From assembly GCA_937125395.1 (NCBI GenBank), contig CAKZLI010000016.1, positions 1-64,000 on the forward strand: a stretch of 64,000 nucleotides of DNA, read 5' to 3'. The first letter of the stretch is position 1. Each line of letters begins with the position of its first letter. This document shows positions 57,489 through 64,000 of the stretch, in pieces. A program made the position numbers and the translations under genes. The notes beneath the pieces were generated by a model. That model saw nothing but the letters and a program-made list of their open reading frames with translations, had not been told where the DNA came from and made no database searches. The DNA comes from an uncultured Glaciecola sp. GTDB lineage: Bacteria; Pseudomonadota; Gammaproteobacteria; Enterobacterales; Alteromonadaceae.

Positions 57489-58697
57489 ATGTCTCAAGAT
57501 TCACCTCGTTACGATATCATTATTTACGGTGCCACCTCGTTTGTGGGTCAAATAATGCTCGAATATCTCGCACAATACTCAGACGAACCGATAAAGTGGG
57601 CTATTGCCGGTCGTAACGAACAAAAATTGATTACTGCAAAAGACGCCAACCAGTTAGCGCATATATCTCATATTATCGCGGATGCGGATGATGAGGCGGC
57701 GCTTCGTGCAATGTGCGCCCAAACCAAGGTCATTATTTCAACGGTCGGGCCTTATGCTTTGTATGGTGAAACGTTGGTTAAGGTCTGTGCTGAGACCGGG
57801 ACTGATTATTGTGATTTGACAGGTGAACCACAGTGGATCAAAGCCATGTTAGATAAATATGAAGCAACGGCTAAAGCATCCGGCGCTCGCATTATAAATA
57901 GTGCTGGATTTGATTCAATTCCCTCTGACTTAGGTGTGTACGCTTTACAACAACATGCTATTGAAACCACCGGCAAACCCGCTTCTCAAATCAAAATGCG
58001 CGTTCGTAAACTTAAAGGTGGTGCCTCAGGCGGTACTATTGCGAGCATGCTGAATGTCGTCGAAGAAGCCGGCAACAATCCACAACTAAGAAAGCTACTA
58101 GTTAATCCTTATGTGTTGTGCCCAGATGGTCATACTTTTACACAGCGTCAAACAAATCATAAAAAAGCACAATATGAAGAAGATACTCAGATGTGGATCA
58201 TGCCATTCATTATGGCTGCAATTAATGAGCGCATTGTGCACCGGACCAATGGATTATTACACAACCAATACGGCGAACAGTTTTTATATGATGAAGCAAT
58301 GTCAGCAAAAAAAGGCATTCAAGCTTGGGGAATGACCTTAGGATTAGGTGCGTTTATGCTAGGTGCGAGTTTCAAGCCTATTCGGAATTTATTAGCTAAG
58401 CACGTGTTACCTAAACCCGGTGAAGGTCCAAGTAAAGCAGAACAATTGAATGGTTCGTTTGATATGCGCTTTTATAGCACGTTGGACAATGGTAGTAAGG
58501 TCGTTGCACAAGTGACCGGTGATCGCGATCCAGGTTATGGTTCAACCGCAAAAATGCTGACTCAAGCGGCTTTGTGTTTAAGCAAAGATGTACCTGATCT
58601 AGCTGGCGGGTTTTGGACCCCAGCTGCAGCACTAAACCAACCTTTGATGGATCGCTTAGCTCAGCATGCTGGGGTTAATGTCACCATAATGGATTAA
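57489..58697 (+). CDS. Saccharopine dehydrogenase-family protein (trans-acting enoyl reductase type)
   Basis: A 402-residue protein with a Rossmann start, YDIIIYGATSFVGQIMLEYL, AGRNEQKL, the STVGPYALYGETLVKVCAETGTDYCDLTGE block and SAGFDSIPSDLG. The family contains saccharopine-reductase-like proteins and lipid-linked enoyl reductases; true lysine-pathway activity is unlikely. AGGAAAGTGTT precedes the ATG. Convergent with the three-gene unknown operon, three bases apart. Confidence 0.85.
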   Translation: MSQDSPRYDIIIYGATSFVGQIMLEYLAQYSDEPIKWAIAGRNEQKLITAKDANQLAHISHIIADADDEAALRAMCAQTKVIISTVGPYALYGETLVKVCAETGTDYCDLTGEPQWIKAMLDKYEATAKASGARIINSAGFDSIPSDLGVYALQQHAIETTGKPASQIKMRVRKLKGGASGGTIASMLNVVEEAGNNPQLRKLLVNPYVLCPDGHTFTQRQTNHKKAQYEEDTQMWIMPFIMAAINERIVHRTNGLLHNQYGEQFLYDEAMSAKKGIQAWGMTLGLGAFMLGASFKPIRNLLAKHVLPKPGEGPSKAEQLNGSFDMRFYSTLDNGSKVVAQVTGDRDPGYGSTAKMLTQAALCLSKDVPDLAGGFWTPAAALNQPLMDRLAQHAGVNVTIMD

Positions 58698-58700
58698 CGA

Positions 58701-59213
58701 CTACGGCTTCGTGTGTTGTTTGTTATCAATGACAATATCAGCTTGTGAGCGCAGTTTTGGTTTATTTCGAATATTTGCAAAGACGTCTTTGTTCACATTG
58801 GGTGAGGTGCTAGCACCTTGCCCTTGATGGGTTTGTTTCTTACGTAAAGGTTGATTGGGCTGTTCAGGGTCTTGCACTTTTCGCTTGAAGGATAATATAC
58901 GTTTTAAAACGGTATTATCTTCACCCGCCTCTGCTTTTTGCATTGCTTTTTTATTGTTTACCCATTTATTGGCATAAAAACACATAACAATTGCTGCGAT
59001 GTAGACTAGATATTTAACCACAAATGACCAACCAATCGAAACAGGTACCGAACCGTTACTTTGAGTTAATTGATATTGTGCCCACTGTAAATAATCATCA
59101 TGAATTAATCCTACAACAAATACACTTGCAATGAGCACCAGCACAGAGATGATCATAAATTTGTAATTACGCCATAACGCAGCGGTGAGGATGATATTGA
59201 TAAGTTTGTTCAT
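58701..59213 (-). CDS. Unrecognised membrane protein, third gene of a small operon
   Basis: A 170-residue protein from ATG 59213, one base after the stop of the gene before it; an extension to 59231 overlaps that gene. Two membrane helices (about 20-38 and 62-82) separated by a short acidic loop, then a basic, probably disordered cytoplasmic tail (RKKQTHQGQGASTSPN). I do not recognise the family. It is tightly linked to two other small genes on the same strand, which suggests they act together in the envelope. Confidence 0.65.
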   Translation of the reverse strand: MNKLINIILTAALWRNYKFMIISVLVLIASVFVVGLIHDDYLQWAQYQLTQSNGSVPVSIGWSFVVKYLVYIAAIVMCFYANKWVNNKKAMQKAEAGEDNTVLKRILSFKRKVQDPEQPNQPLRKKQTHQGQGASTSPNVNKDVFANIRNKPKLRSQADIVIDNKQHTKP

Positions 59214-59214
59214 A

Positions 59215-59442
59215 TTATCCAAACACTCCAATACCCAGTACCGCTAACACTGCCAGAATGCCTTTTTCTTTGATCGCAGAATAGATTTTACGTTCTTCTT
59301 CGGCGACAATAATCTCAAGCTCCTCTTCAGAGAAATCTTCTAAAGCTCGCTCACACAGCAATATACGCACTTGCGCATTTTCAATTGCCTTATCTCTGAT
59401 GGCTTGATGGGTTTTTTCTTTGATTGTTACAAATGGATTCAC
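59215..59442 (-). CDS. Unrecognised small protein with hydrophobic C-terminus
   Basis: A 75-residue protein with a GTG start at 59442, supported by AGGA eight bases upstream. Highly charged helical body (ERALEDFSEEELEIIVAEEER) ending in a short hydrophobic tail, GILAVLAVLGIGVFG, that could insert in the membrane as a tail anchor. Middle gene of the unrecognised operon. No known domain seen. Confidence 0.65.
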   Translation of the reverse strand: MNPFVTIKEKTHQAIRDKAIENAQVRILLCERALEDFSEEELEIIVAEEERKIYSAIKEKGILAVLAVLGIGVFG

Positions 59443-59471
59443 GGTGTATTCCTGTGTTGACTAACGTTAGT

Positions 59472-59723
59472 CTACACAAAAAAATCGAATCTCTCAGTAG
59501 TAGAATCATCATCTTCTTTGTTTTGGGGCTGATTATTTTGTTTCAAATTGTGTGTTTTTTGATGGATCACCTCATTTATAGGGTGATACGTCTCTTCGGC
59601 AAGATCAGGTTCATCTTCCCCTGATTTGCGCACAGATGTGTGCCGTTCGACTTTATTACGTAGATTTCGAGTATATAGTGAAGTCGAAGGGCGTGGTAAA
59701 AATGGCAACAGCGCATCACTCAT
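59472..59723 (-). CDS. Unrecognised small hydrophilic protein
   Basis: An 83-residue protein from ATG 59723, which has a strong GAGGGAG seven bases upstream, so it is very likely translated. Basic first half (RPSTSLYTRNLRNKVERH), Gln/Asn/Asp-rich second half and an aromatic end FDFFV. No known domain. First gene of the operon; a TATAAT (-10) on the minus strand lies at 59793-59798, 70 bases upstream. Confidence 0.62.
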   Translation of the reverse strand: MSDALLPFLPRPSTSLYTRNLRNKVERHTSVRKSGEDEPDLAEETYHPINEVIHQKTHNLKQNNQPQNKEDDDSTTERFDFFV

Positions 59724-59839
59724 TAATAATCTCCCTCAATAATAAAAAAGTGCCAATCAAGTAGCAGTACATAATCTATCTAAGACTCATATATTATATC
59801 GGCAAGCGTGAATAACTCTTTATTTTGTATTTAAGAGCG

Positions 59840-59868
59840 TTGCATCTGCGGCTAATTTTAGCTAATAT
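59840..59868 (+). promoter_or_regulatory. Promoter of the histidine operon
   Basis: -35 TTGCAT (59840-59845), 17-base spacer, -10 TAATAT (59863-59868). The leader peptide ATG lies 30 bases after the -10. Confidence 0.75.
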
Positions 59869-59897
59869 CGACAGACTTAATTAATACACAGAATCTA

Positions 59898-59942
59898 ATG
59901 AATTTTATTTACGCAAACCATCATCATCATATTAGTGCATAA
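59898..59942 (+). CDS. hisL: Histidine operon leader peptide
   Basis: A 14-residue frame, MNFIYANHHHHISA, with four consecutive CAT codons, placed between the his promoter and the attenuator. Ribosome stalling at the His codons when charged tRNA-His is short favours the antiterminator and expression of hisG onward. Shorter His run than E. coli HisL (seven). Confidence 0.9.
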   Translation: MNFIYANHHHHISA

Positions 59943-59957
59943 CCTTTCAGGTTGGTG

Positions 59958-60036
59958 CTGGAAGGGTGTGTTCCTTCCAGAGGCGTAGATTATTAAATTT
60001 AACCCCCGGAAGGCATCTTTCGGGGGTTTTTCGTTT
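59958..60036 (+). promoter_or_regulatory. Histidine operon attenuator
   Basis: Stem CTGGAAGG (59958-59965) / CCTTCCAG (59973-59980) competes with CCTTCC (59973-59978) pairing to GGAAGG (60008-60013), which in turn would break the terminator AACCCCCGGAAG (60001-60012) / CTTTCGGGGGTT (60017-60028) and its T-rich tail. This is the classic three-way attenuator following hisL. Confidence 0.92.
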
Positions 60037-60089
60037 TTAAGGTCATTATTCATAATCATTTTCAATTTTAACGCGAGAGGAAATATCGC

Positions 60090-60989
60090 ATGAGTGATAC
60101 ACGCAGGCTGCGCATTGCTATTCAAAAATCAGGTCGTTTATCCGACGACAGCATCGCATTATTAAAAGCGATTGGCGTAAAATTACAGATCCGTGACCGT
60201 CTATTGATTGCTCACTCAACCAATGAACCGATTGATTTATTACGTGTGCGTGATGATGATATCCCAGGTCTTGTTATCGATGGTGTCGCTGATTTAGGTT
60301 TTATTGGCGAAAACGAACTTGAAGAAAAAATGCTTGAGCGTAAAGCGTCTGGCAAACCCAGTGATTTTGTTACCCTTCGTCGTCTTGATTACGGTGGTTG
60401 CCGTCTATCCCTTGCGATACCAAATGAAATGGATTATAGCGGCGTAGTGTCTTTGGAAGGTAAAAAAGTCGCGACCACTTATCCGTATTTATTAGAGCGT
60501 TTTTTCAAAGAAAAAGGCGTCAACGCCCAAGCGGTGATGTTAACCGGTTCGGTAGAGGTTGCTCCGCGCGCCGGCATTGCTGATGCCATCTGTGATTTAG
60601 TGTCAACCGGTGCAACGCTTGAAGCCAATGGTCTACAAGAAGCCGATGTGATTTTTGAATCTAAAGCGGTATTGATCCAAAAATCAGCAGGGCTCAGTGA
60701 CGAAAAACAAGCCATGATCAATCGCTTCTTACCGCGTATGGATGGCGTCATGCAAGCTAAAGAAAGCAAATACATCATGTTGCACGCGCCTAAAGCATAC
60801 CTAGAACAAGTTAAAAGCTTATTACCTGGTGCAGAAAACCCAACGGTGTTGCCGTTAGCTCAAAATGATGACACCGTCGCTATCCACGTGGTCAGTTCAG
60901 AAACGTTATTCTGGACGACGATGGAAAAGCTAAAAGCTTTAGGTTGTAGCAGTATCTTAGTGATGCCAATTGAAAAAATGATGGGTTAA
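60090..60989 (+). CDS. hisG: ATP phosphoribosyltransferase (long form)
   Basis: A 299-residue enzyme, first step of histidine synthesis. N-terminal catalytic part from [25 protein letters not shown], phosphoribosyl-PP loop [14 protein letters not shown] near residue 170, and a C-terminal ACT-like regulatory domain (about 225-299) for histidine feedback, so it is the long HisG and needs no HisZ. GAGGAAA precedes the ATG. 12 bases before hisD. Confidence 0.96.
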   Translation: MSDTRRLRIAIQKSGRLSDDSIALLKAIGVKLQIRDRLLIAHSTNEPIDLLRVRDDDIPGLVIDGVADLGFIGENELEEKMLERKASGKPSDFVTLRRLDYGGCRLSLAIPNEMDYSGVVSLEGKKVATTYPYLLERFFKEKGVNAQAVMLTGSVEVAPRAGIADAICDLVSTGATLEANGLQEADVIFESKAVLIQKSAGLSDEKQAMINRFLPRMDGVMQAKESKYIMLHAPKAYLEQVKSLLPGAENPTVLPLAQNDDTVAIHVVSSETLFWTTMEKLKALGCSSILVMPIEKMMG

Positions 60990-61001
60990 GAGGCACAACA
61001 C

Positions 61002-62327
61002 ATGCTCATACAATGGTCCACACTGAACAATGAACAACAAGTGCACAGTTTGGCGCGCCCTGCGCAAACCAACAACCCACAGTTGTCAGAACAAGTCACT
61101 GATATTATTGGTCGCATCAATACCAATGGTGACGCAGCATTATTAGATTATACCGCTCGCTTTGATGGAATTAATTTAACTCAAGTTGCGTTAACACAAG
61201 CAAATAAAGCTAGCTCTCTTGCCTTGCTTGATCCTGCGGTGAAAGCCTCTATTGATGTGGCATATCGTAATATCAAGGCATTTCATCAGGCGCAAATGCC
61301 TAATGATGTTGAACTAGAGACTCAGCCCGGTGTGGTCTGTGAACTCAAGCATGTGGCATTAGATGCCGTGGGTCTGTATATCCCAGGTGGCAGTGCGCCA
61401 TTACCCTCAACCGTATTAATGCTCGGTACGACTGCGCAAGTCGCTGGCTGTCCTCGTAAGGTCTTAGTCAGCCCGCCCAATGCACAGCAATCACTTGCGC
61501 CAGAAATTTTATATGCTGCGAGCTTATGTGGTATTGATGAGATTTATTTGTGTGGCGGCGCTCAGGCCATTGCGGCATTAGCACTGGGAACTGAGAGTAT
61601 TGCCAAAGTCGATAAAATATTTGGTCCTGGTAATAGCTATGTCACCGAAGCGAAACAACAAGTCGTTATGCTGCCTGGTGGCCCCGCAATCGATATGCCA
61701 GCTGGACCATCTGAGGTATTAGTCTTAGCAGATGCTGACGCAGATGCCGATTTTGTTGCGTCTGATTTACTATCCCAGGCCGAGCATGGCAAAGATTCAC
61801 AAGCAATTTTAGTGACTGAATCGCTGAGCCTAGCACAAGCGGTACAATCTGCTGTGGCCGAGCAATTAACCCAATTATCGCGTAAAGAAATTGCTGAGCA
61901 TGCGATGCAATATGCGCGTTATATTGTGTTTGATTCAATTGATGAAGCGATTACGGTGAGTAATCAATATGCGCCGGAGCATTTAATTGTGCAAGTCGCA
62001 GATACCGATGCCGCCCTAGCCAAGCTGAAATATGCCGGTTCTATTTTTGTTGGGGCATATTCGCCCGAATCAGCCGGTGATTATGCCAGCGGTACTAACC
62101 ATGTATTACCGACTTATGGGTATTCACGTAATTATTCCAGCTTAGGGTTAATAGACTTTATGCGTCGTTATACGGTGCAAACCTTATCTGCACAAGGCTT
62201 ACAGGATCTAGGGCCAGATATTATTCGTATCGCAGATGCAGAAGGCTTGGATGCGCATGCTAATGCTGTCGCGATCCGCCTCGCAAAACTGGCCAAAAAT
62301 AACAAACTTGCTGGAACACCGATATGA
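61002..62327 (+). CDS. hisD: Histidinol dehydrogenase
   Basis: A 441-residue zinc enzyme that makes the final two oxidations to histidine. Conserved IFGPGNSYVTEAKQQV, PAGPSEVLVLAD, the zinc-ligand block DLLSQAEHGKDSQA, and ASGTNHVLPTYGYSRNYSSL are present. A run of alternating Asp/Ala (ADADADADF) in the conserved ADADAD region is slightly extended. Overlaps hisC as ATGA. Confidence 0.97.
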   Translation: MLIQWSTLNNEQQVHSLARPAQTNNPQLSEQVTDIIGRINTNGDAALLDYTARFDGINLTQVALTQANKASSLALLDPAVKASIDVAYRNIKAFHQAQMPNDVELETQPGVVCELKHVALDAVGLYIPGGSAPLPSTVLMLGTTAQVAGCPRKVLVSPPNAQQSLAPEILYAASLCGIDEIYLCGGAQAIAALALGTESIAKVDKIFGPGNSYVTEAKQQVVMLPGGPAIDMPAGPSEVLVLADADADADFVASDLLSQAEHGKDSQAILVTESLSLAQAVQSAVAEQLTQLSRKEIAEHAMQYARYIVFDSIDEAITVSNQYAPEHLIVQVADTDAALAKLKYAGSIFVGAYSPESAGDYASGTNHVLPTYGYSRNYSSLGLIDFMRRYTVQTLSAQGLQDLGPDIIRIADAEGLDAHANAVAIRLAKLAKNNKLAGTPI

Positions 62328-63460
62328 GCATAACGTCATTTATTGCTAACAACATCGCTAAGCACGTAAAAGATTTAGTGCCTTATGCGTCTGCACGTCG
62401 ATTGTTTGCAGCATCTGCGCAAACTGGCTCAGAAGACGACCATTCTGTTCCTATTTGGCTCAATGCCAATGAGGCGCCGACTAGCACTCAATACGAGTTA
62501 GATACCTCATTATATAACCGCTATCCGGATTGTCAGCCTGATGCAGTTATCAATGCGTATGCACAATATGCCGGCGTTAACAAAGACCAAGTATTAGTGT
62601 CACGCGGCGCAGATGAAGGTATTGAACTATTGATCCGCGCATTTTGTGATCCAGTTACCGATAGTGTTCTTATCTGTCCTCCGACTTATGGTATGTATGC
62701 TATCAGTGCGCGTACCTGTAATGTCGGTGTCAAAAGTGTCCCTTTGATTAATAATGACTTAGGCGATTTTCAGCTCGATGTTGCTAATATGACTGCTGCC
62801 AGTGCCAATGTAAAATTGGTATTCATCTGCGCACCCAATAATCCAACGGGCACGTTGCCATCGCGCTCAGATATTGAAGCGATTATTCAACATTATGCAC
62901 AGACAGCCTTAGTGGTCATTGATGAAGCCTACATCGAATTTACTGATGAGCCGCATTTATCCTTATTAGCCCAATATCCCAATGTCGTCGTATTACGCAC
63001 GTTATCCAAAGCTTTTGCTTTAGCTGGTTTACGTTGTGGTTTTACGTTAGCACAACCCGATATTATCCATGAACTGCTCAAAGTCATTGCCCCCTACCCA
63101 CTCTCAGCGCCCGTTGCAGATATTGCTGCACAAGCTTTATCAGCAGAAGGGTTAAAACGGATGCATGAGCAAGTGGCCACTATTTTACACGAACAAGTCG
63201 CACTAGTTGATGACCTTGCGAATATTGGAGATATTGAGTTAGTCGGTGCACAAACCGGTAATTTCATCTTATTCCGTACGATACACAAAGATGCACTCAT
63301 GCAATTTTTAGTACATCACAAGGTCTTTATCCGGGACCAATCCAAACAACAACAATTGCAAAACTGTTTACGCATTAGTACTGGTAATGCCGCTGAAAAT
63401 GCGCGTTTATTAGAACTCATTACCCAGTTTTATCAAATTCAGGAAGCAACCGCATTATGA
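62324..63460 (+). CDS. hisC: Histidinol-phosphate aminotransferase
   Basis: A 378-residue PLP enzyme of aminotransferase fold [22 protein letters not shown] and the PLP-lysine motif [15 protein letters not shown] (about residue 230) are intact. It transfers the amino group from glutamate to imidazole-acetol phosphate. ATG overlaps hisD, and its stop overlaps hisB, both as ATGA, indicating coupled translation. Confidence 0.96.
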   Translation: MSITSFIANNIAKHVKDLVPYASARRLFAASAQTGSEDDHSVPIWLNANEAPTSTQYELDTSLYNRYPDCQPDAVINAYAQYAGVNKDQVLVSRGADEGIELLIRAFCDPVTDSVLICPPTYGMYAISARTCNVGVKSVPLINNDLGDFQLDVANMTAASANVKLVFICAPNNPTGTLPSRSDIEAIIQHYAQTALVVIDEAYIEFTDEPHLSLLAQYPNVVVLRTLSKAFALAGLRCGFTLAQPDIIHELLKVIAPYPLSAPVADIAAQALSAEGLKRMHEQVATILHEQVALVDDLANIGDIELVGAQTGNFILFRTIHKDALMQFLVHHKVFIRDQSKQQQLQNCLRISTGNAAENARLLELITQFYQIQEATAL

Positions 63461-64000
63461 GCAACTCACCCTTAGCACAACCAATTTTATTTATTGACCG
63501 TGATGGCACATTGGTTGAAGAGCCCCCCGTAGATAAACAACTCGACACATTAGCTAAACTCGTGTTTGAGCCGAATGTCATTCCTGTTTTATTGCGCTTA
63601 CAAGCTGCAGGGTTTCGTTTGGTGATGGTGTCTAACCAGGATGGGTTGGGAACAGATAGTTTCCCGCAAGCAGATTTTGATTTACCGCATAATGCTATGA
63701 TGAATATTTTTGCCACGCAAGGGGTTACATTTGATGATGTGTTGATTTGCCCACATTTCCCTGAAGACAACTGCACCTGCCGCAAACCTCATCTAGGGTT
63801 GGTCAAAGACTACCTACAAAAAGGTCGTATTGATTTTACGCGCTCGTATGTCATAGGTGATCGTATTACCGATGTACAATTAGCAGAGAATATGGGAATT
63901 AAGAGTTTTCAATATAACCCACAGACGCTCAATTGGAATGATATTGAACGTGCGTTGTTATTCAATGAACGCATCGCGACTGTTGAGCGCAATACGTCGG
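63457..64000 (+). CDS. hisB: HisB, histidinol-phosphatase part (cut by window edge)
   Basis: 181 codons from ATG 63457 run off the right edge. HAD phosphatase motif [10 protein letters not shown] at residues 12-21, motif II VSNQDG, zinc-binding region [14 protein letters not shown] near 100, motif III IGDR near 130. This is the phosphatase half of the bifunctional HisB; the dehydratase half begins around the cut and is outside the window. Confidence 0.95.
   Translation, partial: MSNSPLAQPILFIDRDGTLVEEPPVDKQLDTLAKLVFEPNVIPVLLRLQAAGFRLVMVSNQDGLGTDSFPQADFDLPHNAMMNIFATQGVTFDDVLICPHFPEDNCTCRKPHLGLVKDYLQKGRIDFTRSYVIGDRITDVQLAENMGIKSFQYNPQTLNWNDIERALLFNERIATVERNTS

Overview
The window is a contig of two unrelated origins. 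Bases 1 to about 2890 are very AT-rich and carry genes typical of marine Flavobacteriia: the start of clpB, a small cytochrome c, a YtxJ-type protein, and a DEAD-box helicase start fused in frame to a piece of a TonB-dependent-receptor-like outer-membrane barrel. From about 2890 to 64000 the base composition, Shine-Dalgarno sites and gene content are those of a marine gammaproteobacterium. I infer an Alteromonadales/Alteromonadaceae-type organism from the rsxABCDGE-nth operon, motY beside rnt, fadI-fadJ, sixA and a sigma factor/DUF3379 pair. The flavobacterial head is most simply an assembly or library chimera with at least two joins (about 2370 and about 2890), not horizontal transfer.

Layout of the gammaproteobacterial part: truncated ypjD, then corB (2.9-4.8 kb); a small unknown gene, sixA and an M16 peptidase with a probable early frameshift (4.8-8.5 kb); fadI-fadJ fatty-acid oxidation genes on the minus strand with a strong FadR-type operator upstream (8.6-12.1 kb); a MoxR/DUF58/DUF4381/BatA/BatB-TPR/BatD operon (12.3-19.5 kb); a DUF885 lipoprotein; an ECF sigma factor with its DUF3379 partner; putP; an EAL-HDOD protein (19.6-25.7 kb); a sulfate-activation operon cysD-cysC-cysQ-cysN with an SLC13 permease (25.9-31.4 kb); a NatAB-like ABC exporter, a Yip1 protein, a DUF3025 protein, an M28 lipoprotein peptidase, asnB and a solute-binding-like protein (31.4-39.9 kb); divergent queE/queC, a LysR regulator, uvrB and a MATE exporter (39.9-46.0 kb).

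A roughly 650-base gene-free stretch (46.0-46.6 kb) holds a DnaA-box palindrome and a LexA-like box and ends in a strong promoter for two tandem tRNA-Asn genes. After it come rsxABCDGE-nth (47.0-52.9 kb), motY and rnt, a TSUP permease, DUF2244 and DUF2855 proteins, a saccharopine-dehydrogenase-like protein, an unrecognised three-gene membrane operon (58.7-59.7 kb), and the histidine operon with promoter, leader peptide and attenuator, hisG, hisD, hisC and the start of hisB at the right edge.

Most of the window is conserved housekeeping and metabolic DNA, and I do not see a clear new defence, mobile or biosynthetic system. The items most worth a second look are the chimeric left end, the unrecognised operon before his, the LexA-like box with no obvious gene, the nested dyads before cysD, and two terminator-like hairpins that run almost into the start codons of the sigma factor and putP.
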